Shown: piece after piece, positions 23,299 to 33,945 of the stretch
Position numbering within the stretch: the stretch's first letter is position 1
How the letters are laid out: each line of letters begins with the position of its first letter
Source: Platanthera guangdongensis
Taxonomy: Eukaryota > Streptophyta > Magnoliopsida > Asparagales > Orchidaceae
NCBI GenBank assembly: GCA_039583875.1
Contig: CM077150.1
Coordinates: 189,848,375-189,912,374, forward strand
Reading direction: 5' to 3'
DNA length: 64,000 nt
The notes under the pieces: model-generated
The model's input: only the letters and a program-made list of their open reading frames with translations
Database searches by the model: none
What the model was told of the DNA's origin: nothing
Translations under genes and position numbers: made by a program

Positions 23299-24389
23299 TT
23301 ATAGTAGCACATTTGTGGTGATATATTTAGAAAGTAACTCCTCCAAGCTTGGAGGTTTTGGAAAGTTCTGAAGAGGTGGAGGCGGTGCAAAAAAATCATT
23401 TTGTTCTGGTGGGCGCATTGCGTTCGATGGATTACTCCACGAAAAATTCGGGTGATTTCTTAAAGCAGGATTATAACTATTTGGAAAAACAAAACCAGGA
23501 GGATGAAAATTCGCAGCATAAAAATTATTAAAAGCATTTCTAGGCATATTATTATTAACATAATCTAATTGTTCTAGAGCAGGAGTTTCAGATTCACATA
23601 CCTGAGGGGCGGAGGCAGTAGTCATCTCCGTAATTTTTTTGCTTAATATTTCTACTAGCAGAGCTAGCTAGAAGATGTTGTCAACATCAAAGATACCTGC
23701 AGTTTGTTTGGGTTGGACCTAGGCACATTCCACTGGTAGGTGTTCATGGCCATGTCCTCAAAAAGCTCCAGAGCTGCTTCCGTGGTTTTGTGGTATAAAG
23801 TACCACCGGAAGCTGGGTCTATCATTTGCTTTGTACTTTGATTTAGCCTGTTATAAAACGTCTGCACTTGTAACCATATAGGCAGTGCGTGATGTGGGTA
23901 TCATCTTAATAGTTATTTAAATATTTCCCAGGTTTCATATAAGGTTTCAGAGTCTAATTGTCCAAACGCAGAAATGTCGTTCCTAAGTTTTGCAGTTTTA
24001 GCTGGCGGAAAATACTTCGCCAAAATGTTTTCAGTTAATTGAGTCCTAGTTGTGATGCTCTTTTTAGGTAGAGTGTTCAGTCACTGCTTAGAATTAGTTC
24101 TAAGGGAGGAAGGAAATAATCTTAGCCTAATAGCATCATTTGTGACACCAGTTATCTTGAAGGTGTCACAAATCTCAAGAAAGCTTGTTATATGTGCGTT
24201 CGGATCTTCATCTTGAAGTCCGTCAAATTGCACATACTGCTGCACCATTTGAATTATGCTAGGCTTCAGTTCGAAATTATTATTAGCTATCGCAGGGCAA
24301 ACTATGCTAGATTTTGTACCCTCGAGATTCGGTCTTGCATAATAGTACATAGGTTTTTGCACGGCTTCCTCCACGTGGGGCTCTTCCAT
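23299..24389 (-). pseudogene. Element B gag
   Basis: Open pieces at 24389-24081, 23867-23664 and 23625-23299 belong to one Athila-type gag. The first has FELKPSIIQMVQQ and DPNAHITSFLEICDTFK with the retrotransposon gag helix. Between pieces the frame shows LAKYFPPAKTAKLRNDI. The later parts are Pro/Asn-rich. Stops separate the pieces. The start is not clear; the ATG at 24389 (MEEPHVEEA) is the best candidate. Confidence 0.75.
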
Positions 24390-24864
24390 TCTTAAAGTAG
24401 AAAATGACTCGGAATCCTCAACCAGTATTTGGAGAGTAGGCCCTTGAAATCACGATCTTCTCCGAAGAGTACGCTCAATTTTGTGGTCCAAGTCCAAAAT
24501 AGCCGACGGATTCCCGTGGGTCATACACTAAAAGGAGAGAAGATGAAGAAAGAGAAATAAAAAAAAACTAGAAAAAGTGAGCTAATAATATTTTTGAAAT
24601 AGATATTTTTTAAGATAATTTAACTCCCGAACTTCACAAGGGCTACCCCGCAAAGGGTTCGCAAGGTACTAGACAAGATAGTGGCATTTAAATCCACATT
24701 GCCCTTTTCGAGAGAGTTAGGTGGTGTAGAAAAATTGTGATGTGGATTTTTATTAGGAGCGGTAATATTTTTTTTGGATTTTATAATTTTTTAGAAGGCA
24801 GATGAGAAAGAGAAATGATAAAAGTAATAGGTTCGTGTTTTCAGATTATTAATAAAAGTTGCCT

Positions 24865-24881
24865 CCCCGGCAATAGCGCCA
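24865..24881 (-). other. Primer binding site of element B
   Basis: The minus strand reads TGGCGCTATTGCCGGGG, one base from the tRNA-Asp-type site TGGCGCCGTTGCCGGGG known in Athila-group elements. It lies 6 bp from the LTR start at 24888. Confidence 0.85.
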
Positions 24882-24887
24882 AAAACT

Positions 24888-26354
24888 TGATGGCCTGCAA
24901 TTCGTTAAGAAAAGAAAAGCAACCGAACTAGCAATCCATTTAGGCAAGTATACTTATCGAATTGTAGCTAGGGGACACAAGTGTCGTATTTAAATCCGGG
25001 AACCGTTGAGTAATCTTACTCACTTGAACTCTATTATCTTATCGAAGGAAAACTAAGGTTGTTTACTAACTAAAAAGGAAAAGACTACTAGCATAAAGGA
25101 AAACACTTGCATAAAATGAAAGCACTACTGGCACTAATCTAGAAAGACCACAATTATAAAATTAAAACAAGTGGTTGAACGATGGAAAAAAGAAATACTC
25201 GATCTAGAATCACCTCGGTAAAAATTGAATAAGCAAATGCGATAAAAACACTCTAGCTTAATGGGGTAAAGTACCATGACCGTGGAGGTTACTAAAGCAT
25301 GAACACACTTCTCTCGAAAATGTGCCCACCTGAGTTTAGGAAGGTCCAACCGACTCTCATCTAAATCAGAGGCCTAAAGCTAGCCTTATGCTGTGAACCT
25401 CGCTATTGGATTTCACTCCAATCTGGGAGATTTAACATCTGCCTCTCTCGAGGGGTGCATGCAATTCACTTTACTCTTGAGTGCTCACTTCAAACTATCG
25501 GCCTCTCGGCTAGCCAAGAATGAAAGCTAAGATGGAAAATATATATCGATGATATATCTCCAAGCAAAGTTTAATCAAGAGTAATCCAAGGTCTAAACCC
25601 TAAAAAGAAAAAGTATAATTAAAGCATCATAACTTAATCAACTCGAACATCAGATCATCAAGATCGAGTACAAGGAGGATTAGTTACTCATGGTGAAGTG
25701 GAGGAAAAGAGATGGGTAGGAGAACATAATGAAAACAAAGTAGAAAGGGAAGAGAAAACAACACTTCTTTATTAATGAACACAAGGACCTTATAACTTGA
25801 AAATAAGAGATTACAAGTGCATGAAAAGTAAAACTATGCTATCATTAACATTAAGCTACTAAAAGAAACTAGAAACTAGTACAAGGAAAGCACTAAGCTA
25901 TGATTAAGAAAGACTTAAATAGGAAAATGGAGAGAAAGAACACTTAAGAAAATGCATGAAAAACTTCAGAAAACAAAAGGGCAGCACCTCCTTATACACA
26001 CCACGACTCTTCTGGAACAAGGGGGAAGGGCTGAATTTATAGATATTCGTAAGGAGATGACACGGCCGGTCGACACGGCCGTGTTGGTGGCCGTGTCCTG
26101 TGCTGGTTGACTTAGGGCTCTAGTTCCAGCAGGAAATGATCATTGCAATGTCGAATCGGCGGGCACGCCCATGTTGACACGACCAACTACATGGCCATGT
26201 TTTTGGCCGTATCCTATGCAGTTGATTGGCTTTAATGGGGGCACATTAATGGCGGGCTGCATGCGTTGAGGAGGTGGCGACATGCCCTGTGACACGGCCA
26301 TGTTGGTGGCTGTGTCCTTCTCTGGAAAGTCATCGAGTCCTGTTGACACGCCTC
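24888..26354 (-). repeat. Element B 5' LTR, segment 1
   Basis: Matches 15448 to about 16893 of the left LTR and ends at the insertion of element C after GCCTC. It includes the TATAAAT box (minus strand, 26035-26041) and the first part of the dyad array (from 26058). Confidence 0.9.
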
Positions 26355-26404
26355 TGTTGAATTCTGTGAAGTGAAAGTGGGTGAATGGAAGGCTTGGGAA
26401 ACCT

Positions 26405-27372
26405 ATCCGCGCGGACTACGCGGACAGGGTTGGCGGACTGCTAGGTTGGCAGGGATGTTACAGACGGTTTGCTCTGTGGCGGCCTGGGCGGTCTGTTCGC
26501 GCGGACTACGCGGACAACAGCAGCGGTCTGACAGGCCAGTGTATGCTCAGCAGGCGGTTGACTCCCAGGAAGTAACCGGGCGGATTGAAATGCTATCCGC
26601 GGAGTCCGGCATGAAGCGAACTGAAGAACTGGAGCTCGGCAGACCGGTTTGGCAGTTGCCTTGGTCTTGCTCTGGTGCAGCGGGAAGCCGCGGAGACCGC
26701 CGGTCAGCGCGGACTGAAACTGGAGGTCGCCCGGTATGGCGGGCTAGATCCAGTGTCCGCCAGTAAGTGCGGACTGGCCCTTGTGGCCAGCGGACTGGAC
26801 TTGGTGTGATCTGAACCAAGTCCAGGATGGCTCAGTCCGGGGAGATCGCGCAGTGGAGCGCGGGCTGGTTTCTCAGTCCGCCAAGCGTAGTAGAAGTGCT
26901 GCAGCCTTGTTTGCTAGCTTGGGGAAATACGGACTGGAGAATTGCTTGTGCAGGAGCGTGCGGACTGGAGCCAGAGTCCGCTGAGTCCGGTTTAGCCTTG
27001 TGATGAGGTTATGGACTCAGGAGTTGCGGACTAGAGTCTGCTGTTAGCGGACTGGATTGGCATGTCCGCTAAGTCCGGAGGTGCCTTGGCAATGAGGCAG
27101 TGGACTTGGGATATGCGGACGGTAGCCGGGTGTCCGCTGAGTCCGGCAGGTGCCTTGATGGCGAGGCTGCGGGCTCGGGTTTTGCGGGCTGATGCCTTGT
27201 CCGCAGAATGGCGGACACGGCTGTTGTGGAGTCCGGCTGTGGTGGTCCTGGCTTGGTCTCTGGCGGCAAGGCGGGCTGGATATTGGAGTCCGGCCTTGGA
27301 GAAGATGGGGCGGACTGGCTATCTGCACAGGAGCGGCGAACTGGAATGTGTGTCCGCGGGCTGGCGGACACA
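26405..27372. repeat. GCGGAC / GTCCGC dyad array in C 5' LTR
   Basis: Several tens of GCGGACT, GTCCGC and AGTCCG half-sites, often as inverted pairs such as CGCGCGGACTACGCGGACA. The second LTR has the same at about 30618-31575. Frames read through it are artefacts of the repeat. Confidence 0.9.
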
Positions 27373-27441
27373 CTGGTTCTAGCTGCGGGATGTGGCGGTG
27401 ATCCTATCGGCTAGGGCAGTGACCATACTCATCGTCGTGCC

Positions 27442-27448
27442 TATAAAT
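27442..27448 (+). promoter_or_regulatory. TATA box of element C 5' LTR
   Basis: TATAAAT within GCCTATAAATAGGACCC, directly downstream of the dyad array; repeated at 31646-31652. Confidence 0.7.
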
Positions 27449-28238
27449 AGGACCCATGTCACATCAGGAATAAGAGGACCGAGACCGAAGTAAGTGAACA
27501 GTAATTGAGCTCGCGTAAGTTGCTGCGGTCTGGACTTTGGTGTCCGCGAGGATTGAGAGTTGACCCGGTTGTGCTGTGCAGGTTGTGCGGATAGCGCTGG
27601 AAAGCCAGGACTTGGCTCTGATTGCGGTCAGGGACAGTGCGGACTCTGCGGTTAAGCAACAGGCGGTAAACAGCAGGTCGCGGATAGCGACCAGGCGGTC
27701 TTCTCTTTGGCAACTTGGTTCGGGGTTCAGGAAGTCGCCTGCTTCAGGCGGACTGTTCCATTCGGTGATGCAGCTTGTGCGGTCTGGCGGCTAGGCGACC
27801 TCGCGGTTAGGCGGCCTGCAGATCGGCGGTGAAGAGCTAAGCATTGGAATAAGGGTGAGTCCGCGCGGCTTGGGTTGCGGTCTGGCGACCTGGCGGACTG
27901 AGCGGACTCCACAGCAGTAGGTCGGCGGCTTGGTGGTTGAGTCCGCGCGGCTTGTTTTTTGTTCTTGTCTTTGTAACTGTCTCTGCGCTCCCGGTGTTGG
28001 GTTTTGGTGAAGCATGTCTCGCCATGTATGTCTCGCCTTGTAAAAAAGTTTGCTCTTGATCAATAAAGAAGCCTTTGCTGCATGTGTTGCTGGTTGTTAC
28101 TGCTTTGTTGAGATAACCCCTGCTAACTCCACGATCCAGGAAAACTTTCAACATTATAAGTGGGCGTATTATCCTTCGGTTTGTTGAGTTTTCAACAGGG
28201 TATCCAAGGGGGCGTCTGCGGTTTGTTGAATTTTAACA

Positions 28239-28250
28239 TGGTATCAGAGC
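28239..28250 (+). other. Primer binding site of element C
   Basis: TGGTATCAGAGC abuts the LTR end TTTTAACA. It is a perfect initiator Met tRNA complement. Confidence 0.95.
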
Positions 28251-28324
28251 GAGGTTGTTGGAGTGGTCAAGCAGTGCTCAATGGAAGTAGTTGCTCGTCT
28301 GAAGAGGAAACCAGTGGTAGAACC

Positions 28325-30370
28325 ATGGCAGTGGAGGATGCAAGCTGTTTTGGAATTGATCTCCTTACAGAGACGAACTGTGAATGGTGGAAGTCCTGTA
28401 TGAAGAGCTTTCTTCTTGGCGAGGACCTTTGGGAGGTTGTATGCGTAGCAAGAAGACAAGAGGATACTGCTGGCAATGCTGAGGCGATGAGAGCTTGGAA
28501 GGAGGCAAATGCGAAAGCGGAGTCTATTCTCAAGCAGGTGATCTCATCGGAGCTCTTGGACCACATCAGTGGATGTCGGTCAGCTGCGGAGGTCTGGACT
28601 TCCCTTGATGGGTTGTTCAGGAAGGAGGTGAAGGTTGCTGCTGAAGATGGTCCCTCTACTTCGTATCAGGAAGAAAGGAGTGTTTCTCCTAGGCGTGATA
28701 GGAAGAGGAAGGAAGGACCAAGGTGCTATAAATGCAAGCAGCAAGGTCATCTTCGGAAGGAGTGCAAGGTTGTCTTGCTCTCGGCCAACGTTGCTCAGGT
28801 AGGGAGGAAGAAGAAGAACGTAGTTGGGATATCAACTAGTTCTGGAGTTGATCGGAGGAATGCCAGTGATAGTGCTGCTATCTGGCATGAAAGACTGGGG
28901 CATGTAGGGATGGGCAAGCTGAAAGCAATGGCAGAAAGAAGACTCGTAAGAGGCTTGCCTAGATTGTCATCCTATGGCGATGGTCGGGGGTGTGCGGGAT
29001 GTCAGGAAAGTGGAGCCTATCGCTTCATGGTTGACAAAGCACAATCCAGATGTAATGCACCATTGGCGGTTGTCCATTGTGCTCTGGTGGGACCGACCGT
29101 CACGGCCAGTCTTGGAGGCAGCAGGTTCATGCTGATATTGGTTGATGACTATTCTAGGTATACTTGGGTATACTTTATGAAGAAGAAGTCCAACATGGTA
29201 CGCTTGTTTGTGGAGTTCAAGAAGCTTGTGGAAGGCCAGCTTGGCCGGAGGATCAAGGTGTTGAGGACATGTATCGGTGGTGAGTTTGGCTCAACCGAGT
29301 TCTCACGCTTTTGCTGGAAGCAAGGGATCCGGATGGAGCTTTCTTGTGGACATACTTCACAACAGGGTAGTTTTGCATCTCGGATGATCCGTTGGTTAAC
29401 GGAGACCTGCAAGTGTTGGCTTCAGAGTAAAGGCGTTCTGAAGGCTCTTTGGGCGGAGGGAATTGCCTGTGCTGCTCATGTCATCAACCGGATGCCTCTT
29501 AGTCCGATCATAATGAAGACTCCTTATGAGCTGATGTTCGGAGTGAAGCCCTCAGTGAAGTACCTTCGGGTGTTTGGACCTACCTGCTATATACACTCTC
29601 CGGGTGCTCTCAAGACAAAGCTAGTCTTTGTTGGGTATGATGAGCAGAGAAGAAGATGGAGGTGTATGGATCCTGCGACGAAGAAACTCATAGTGTCGAG
29701 AGACATTGTTTTTGATGAGTTGACGCCGTATTGGGGTAGCTCTTATGTGGAGCTAGAGATAAGCAGGTCAGATGGTGGGCTGAAGGAGGCTGCTGCTAAG
29801 GAAGTGGAGTTGCCTGAGTCACCAGGTGCTCCAGGTTATTCTAGCTCCGGGGCAAAGGCGTCAGAGTCGGGAAGAAGGGGGAGCGATGCTCCAGGTTCTT
29901 CTGGCTCGAAGGCGGAGGCTTCCGGTTCAGGAAGCAAGGGGAGCGATGTTCCAGACAGTTCTTGTTCAAGAGGGGAGTCTTCTGGTTCAGGTAGCAGGGG
30001 GAGCATTGCTCCAGATGCTTTTGGTTCCAGTAAGGAGGCGTCTTGTTCAGGGAGCAAAGGGAGCATTGTTCCGGGTTTGCCCGGGAACGGAGCTGGTTCA
30101 ATAGCAGCGGAGGTGGTTAGCCATGATCAGGTTCTTCGAAGATCGAAGAGGATCAGTAAGCCACCAGCTCGATACTGTGAAGGGAACACGGCGGACTTGG
30201 TCCCGTGTTTCCTTGTTAGCCCTCAGGTCGAGCAAGGTTCTTCTGGCTGTGATGACCCCACTAGAATCAAGGAGGTGGTTGACACCAAGGCTGAAGAGGT
30301 GACTTCTCTCAGAGGTAACGAGGCTTGGACTTCAGTGTCCAAGGAAGTTGGTGATACTCCTGTGATGTAA
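28325..30370 (+). CDS. Element C gag-integrase fusion with all catalytic integrase residues replaced
   Basis: 681 codons from the ATG at 28325, which sits in the good context ACCATGG; an ATG at 28238 overlaps the PBS and is less likely. Order: short gag domain, CCHC knuckle (28723-28767), no protease, pre-integrase zinc region starting TrpHisGluArg at 28882, integrase core to about 29500, IN C-terminal segment (29560-29740), a Ser/Gly-rich hinge with 20-residue repeats, and a remnant of the RT entry. The integrase triad is gone: the first Asp is Ala (29081-29083), the second is Cys (29270-29272), and the Glu is Ser (29378-29380). Neighbouring motifs such as VDDYSRYTWVYFMKKKS and ALWAEG are conserved. 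No stop interrupts the frame. The product can be neither an integrase nor a polymerase; a structural or decoy role is possible. A fortuitously open relic is the alternative. Confidence 0.8.
   Translation: MAVEDASCFGIDLLTETNCEWWKSCMKSFLLGEDLWEVVCVARRQEDTAGNAEAMRAWKEANAKAESILKQVISSELLDHISGCRSAAEVWTSLDGLFRKEVKVAAEDGPSTSYQEERSVSPRRDRKRKEGPRCYKCKQQGHLRKECKVVLLSANVAQVGRKKKNVVGISTSSGVDRRNASDSAAIWHERLGHVGMGKLKAMAERRLVRGLPRLSSYGDGRGCAGCQESGAYRFMVDKAQSRCNAPLAVVHCALVGPTVTASLGGSRFMLILVDDYSRYTWVYFMKKKSNMVRLFVEFKKLVEGQLGRRIKVLRTCIGGEFGSTEFSRFCWKQGIRMELSCGHTSQQGSFASRMIRWLTETCKCWLQSKGVLKALWAEGIACAAHVINRMPLSPIIMKTPYELMFGVKPSVKYLRVFGPTCYIHSPGALKTKLVFVGYDEQRRRWRCMDPATKKLIVSRDIVFDELTPYWGSSYVELEISRSDGGLKEAAAKEVELPESPGAPGYSSSGAKASESGRRGSDAPGSSGSKAEASGSGSKGSDVPDSSCSRGESSGSGSRGSIAPDAFGSSKEASCSGSKGSIVPGLPGNGAGSIAAEVVSHDQVLRRSKRISKPPARYCEGNTADLVPCFLVSPQVEQGSSGCDDPTRIKEVVDTKAEEVTSLRGNEAWTSVSKEVGDTPVM
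29818..30080 (+). repeat. 60-bp tandem coding repeat in element C hinge
   Basis: Three to four units of 60 bp starting GGGAGCGATG or GGGAGCATTG, each encoding a 20-residue Gly/Ser-rich block ending GSGS(K/R). The period is a multiple of three, so the frame is kept. Confidence 0.85.
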
Positions 30371-30557
30371 GAGTGGAGGTTGAAGCTGAAGAAGGCAGAG
30401 GGAAGCATGACTCCTTTTTGGAGATGCTGGAGGGCTCCCTCATGGTCCATGATATGCGGGGCGAGGACTATGTCTTTGACATCTCTACGTAGATGCTATC
30501 AGAGGGACCAGGTGCAAGGTTACGGGAGCTGCTGGAGTTATTCACCACTTCTCACTT

Positions 30558-30567
30558 CAAGGGGGAG
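30558..30567 (+). other. Polypurine tract of element C
   Basis: CAAGGGGGAG directly before the 3' LTR start TGTTGAATTC. Confidence 0.9.
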
Positions 30568-32442
30568 TGTTGAATTCTGTGAAGTGAAAGTGGGTGAATG
30601 GAAGGCTTGGGAAACCTATCCGCGCGGACTACGCGGACAGGGTTGGAGAACTGCTAGGTCGGCAGGGATGTTGCAGGCGGTTTGCTCTGTGGCGGCCTGT
30701 TCGCGCGGACTACGCGGACAGCAGCAGCGGTCTGACAGGCCAGTGTATGCTCAGCAGGCGGTTGACTCCCAGGAAGTAACCGGGCGGTTAGAAATGCTAT
30801 CTGCGGAGTCCGGCATGAAGCGGACTGAAGAACTGGAGCTCGGCAGACCGGTTTGGCAGTTGCCTTGGTCTTACTCTGGTGCAGCGGGAAGCCGCGGAGA
30901 CCGCCGGTCAGCGCGGACAGAAACTGGAGGTCGCCCAGTATGTCGGGCTAGATCCAGTGTCCGCCAGTAAGTGCGGACTGGGCCTTGTGGCCAGCGGACT
31001 GGACTTGGTGTGATCTGAACCAAGTCCAGGATGGCTCAGCCCGGGGAGATCGCGTAGTGGAGCGCGGGCTGGTTTCTCAGTCCGCCAAGCGTAGTAGAAG
31101 TGCTGCTGCCTTGTTTGCTAGCTTGGGGAAATGCGAACTGGAGAATTGCTTGTGCAGGAGCGTGCGGACTGGAGCCAGAGTCTGCTGAGTCCGGTTTAGC
31201 CTTGTGACGAGGTTATGGACTCAGGAGTTGCGGACTGGAGTCTGCTGTTAGCGGACTAGATTGGCGTGTCCGCTAAGTCCGGAGGTGCCTTGGCAATAAG
31301 GCAATGGACTTGGGATATGCGGACGGTAGCCGGGTGTCCGCTGAGTCCGGAAGATGCCTTGATGGCGAGGCTGCGGGCTCGGGTTTTGCGGGCTGATGCC
31401 TTGTCCGTAGAATGGCGGACACGGCTGTTGTGGAGTCCGGCTGTGGTGGTCCTGGCTTGGTCTCTGGCGGCAAGGCGGGCTGGATATTGGAGTCCGGCCT
31501 TGGAGAAGCTGGGGCGGACTTGCTATCTGCACAGGAGCGGCGAACTGGAATGTGTGTCCGCGGGCTGGCGGACACACTTGTTCTAGCTGCGGGATGTGGC
31601 GGTGATCCTATCGGCTAGGGCGGTGACCATACTCATCGTCGTGCCTATAAATAGGACCCATGTCACATCAGGAATAAGAGGACCGAGACCGAAGTAAGTG
31701 AACAGTAATTGAGCTCGCGTAAGTTGCTGCGGTCTGGACTTTGGTGTCCGCGAGGATTGAGAGTTGACCCGGTTGTGCTGTGCAGGTTGTGCGGATAGCG
31801 CTGGAAAGCCAGGACTTGGCTCTGATTGCGGTCAGGGATAGTGCGGACTCTGCGGTTAAGCAACAGGCGGTAAACAGCAGGTCGCGGATAGCGACCAGGC
31901 GGTCTTCTCTTTGGCAACTTGGTTCGGGGTTCAGGAAGTCGCCTGCTTCAGGCGGACTGTTCCATTCGATGACGCAGCTTGTGCGGTCTGGCGGCTAGGC
32001 GACCTCGCGGTTAGGCGGCCTGCAGATCGGTGGTGAAGAGCTAAGCATTGGAATAAGGGTGAGTCTGCGCGGCTTGGGTTGCGGTCTGGCGACCTGGCGG
32101 ACTGAGCGGACTCCACAGCAGTAGGTCGGCGGCTTGGTGGTTGAGTCCGCGCGGCTTGTTTTTTGTTCTTGTCTTTGTAACTGTCTCTGCGCTCCCGGTG
32201 TTGGGTTTTGGTGAAGCATGTCTCTCCATGTATGTCTCGCCTTGTAAAGAAGTTTGCTCTTGATCAATAAAGAAGCTTGTGCTGCATGTGTTGCTGGTTG
32301 TTACTGCTTTGTTGAGATAACCCCTGCTAACTCCACGATCCGGGAAAACTTTCAACATTATAAGTGGGCGTATTCTCCTTCGGTTTGTTGAGTTTTCAAC
32401 AGGGTATCCAAGGGGGCGTTTGCGGTTTGTTGAATTTTAACA
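30568..32442 (+). repeat. Element C 3' LTR
   Basis: 1,875 bp, near-identical to 26355-28238, ending TTTTAACA before the TSD copy GCCTC. Confidence 0.93.
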
Positions 32443-32512
32443 GCCTCATGTAGACATGACCAACTTGACCCGGACAGAGCAACGACGGTGTTGGAGGCCG
32501 TGTTGGAGGCCG
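32443..32512 (-). repeat. Element B 5' LTR, segment 2
   Basis: 70 bp of B's U3 between elements C and D, matching the left LTR at about 16892-16950, with one duplicated 'ttggaggccgtg' unit. Confidence 0.9.
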
Positions 32513-32555
32513 TGTAACAGCCCAAATTTTTATCAACAGGCAATTTTCGGGTGAC

Positions 32556-33100
32556 ACGGACTGGGAAACGGGTGTGTCCCAGGGCGTGTCCTGCTTGGGT
32601 GCGCGTCGTCGCGAGATCGACGAAAATCGTTCGATGAACAGTGTTCGGCAGGAACACGCCAGGCGACACGGGCGTGTCAGGAGGGCGTGTCTCCTTACTC
32701 TCGACGAAAGTTGCTCGATGATCGTCGAGTGTCGAGTGTCGAGATGTCGACAATTTTCGGTCGACAGTGAACACGGCCTGTGACACGGGCATTTAACAGG
32801 GCGTGTCCCTTTGTTTCGACGAACTCAGCTCGATGAATTGGAGCTGGGGCGTGTCTAGTGCCATGTATGGGCACACGGCCTGGGACACGGGCGTGTCACA
32901 GGCCGTGTGAGTCTCAGCAGATTTTGGGATTTTTTCAGCCTGATGAACACGACCACAGACATGGGCGTGTCTGAAGACATGTTGGGTGACACGGCCCATG
33001 ACACAGGCGTGTCACATGGGCGTGTCACTGGTCTGGATAAGTCGGTTATGCACCGCTTGAGGCACACGGCCTGGGACACAAGCGTGTCACAGGCCGTGTC
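32556..33100. repeat. GACACGGGCGTGTC dyad array in D 5' LTR
   Basis: About a dozen GACAC(G/A)..(C)GTGTC units, several as full GACACGGGCGTGTC, mixed with CTCGATGATCGTCGAG and GTCGAGTGTCGAG dyads. Repeated at about 58280-58810 in the right LTR. Confidence 0.9.
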
Positions 33101-33377
33101 AGGCAAAAATTAGTCTTTTCTAGCAATTTGTGGCCGTCCATTCCTTCAGCTGGGATCCAAGGGCTGAGCTTCTTTCCTGTTCCCTTAAGGCCAAAAACTG
33201 AGAATATATTCTCATTTGAATCTTGCCTTTAGCTTTCTAAAAGTTTAGAGAGAGAAAGGGAGAGGAAAAAGAAGGAAGAAGAGGAAGGGCTGCTGCTGGT
33301 GGAGCATGAGAGTGTCAAGCTGCGTTCCGAGGCCAGTTTTGTAGAGGAAAACCTCTTTCTAGCCAACTAGGTGCTTC

Positions 33378-33401
33378 ATGGCACCGAAACGGTCTTCAAG
33401 G
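33378..33401 (+). CDS. Putative gag start exon inside D 5' LTR
   Basis: ATG plus seven codons (Met-Ala-Pro-Lys-Arg-Ser-Ser-Arg), followed at once by the donor-like GGTAAC (GT at 33402). The same 8-codon block before GTAA occurs in E (36289-36312) and F (52674-52651). It lies about 275 bp past the dyad array, in R/U5. The matching acceptor in D has decayed: TTTAA instead of an AG before the gag codon at 35170. The 3' LTR copy (near 59086) has an in-frame stop. Confidence 0.5.
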
Positions 33402-33658
33402 GTAACAACTTTTATTCTTAGCCATGTGAAGGCTTCCTTTTTGGCATATGTATGTGATTACCCCACCAAAAGGTGGTTGCTTTTGGGAGTCTTTGGGTGG
33501 ATTCATGGAATCCCCTTTGTTGGCATATAGATCCGGAAATGAAGTACGGAATAGGCATGCTGTGTGAAGCCCATTTAGACAGGTTGGTCTGGATTGGTGA
33601 TGTTGCATACGAACCGGAGAAGACTCCGTGAGAAACGTGTAGTTTGGGAGTCAACGGG

Positions 33659-33945
33659 TTATGCCTGTGAAGGGTAGTAGCACGAAGTACTGGAGTGGTA
33701 TTCTAGGAAAATATCCGTGTATGCTTGTTATAGTGGGTCGTACCTGTGAATGAGTAACAGGAAGTACTGGTGTGACCAGGAAAGGCCCTTTGTGTTGTTT
33801 GATGTCGTAGGGTGTCCACCTGTGAAGCGAGTAACAAGAAGTACAGGTATGGTAGCCAGGAAAGACCCCTGACATTTGTGATATTTGCGGTGTCCACCTG
33901 CAAAGAGAGTAGCAGGAAGTACTGGTGTGCCTAGGAAAGACCCGC
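33659..33945 (+). repeat. About 64-bp tandem repeat, 4 copies, in D LTR
   Basis: Units around 'cctgtgaag..gagtaacaggaagtactgg' followed by 'ccaggaaagacc'. The copies differ by roughly 15-25%. It is present in both D LTRs (second near 59369-59655) and lies inside the putative first intron. Confidence 0.8.

Larger units (their letters stand above)
26355..28238 (+). repeat. Element C 5' LTR
   Basis: GC-rich U3 with a dense GCGGACT/AGTCCGC array (about 26405-27372). A TATAAAT box at 27442-27448 follows the array. It ends TTTTAACA directly before the PBS. Confidence 0.93.
26355..32442 (+). mobile_element. Element C: non-autonomous Ty1/copia retrotransposon
   Basis: TSD GCCTC at 26350-26354 and 32443-32447. 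LTRs 26355-28238 (1,884 bp) and 30568-32442 (1,875 bp), TGTTGAATTC...TTTTAACA, differing by about 2-3% by eye, including one 9-bp deletion. The internal region is only 2.3 kb and contains a gag-integrase frame but no protease and no RT. PBS and polypurine tract are intact, so it could be mobilised in trans. Confidence 0.93.

Noticed and set aside
27044..27414. Overlapping Pro/Arg-rich frames on both strands (again at 31248-31618)
   Set aside because: GC-rich GCGGAC dyad array of the C LTR; frames arise because stops are rare there.
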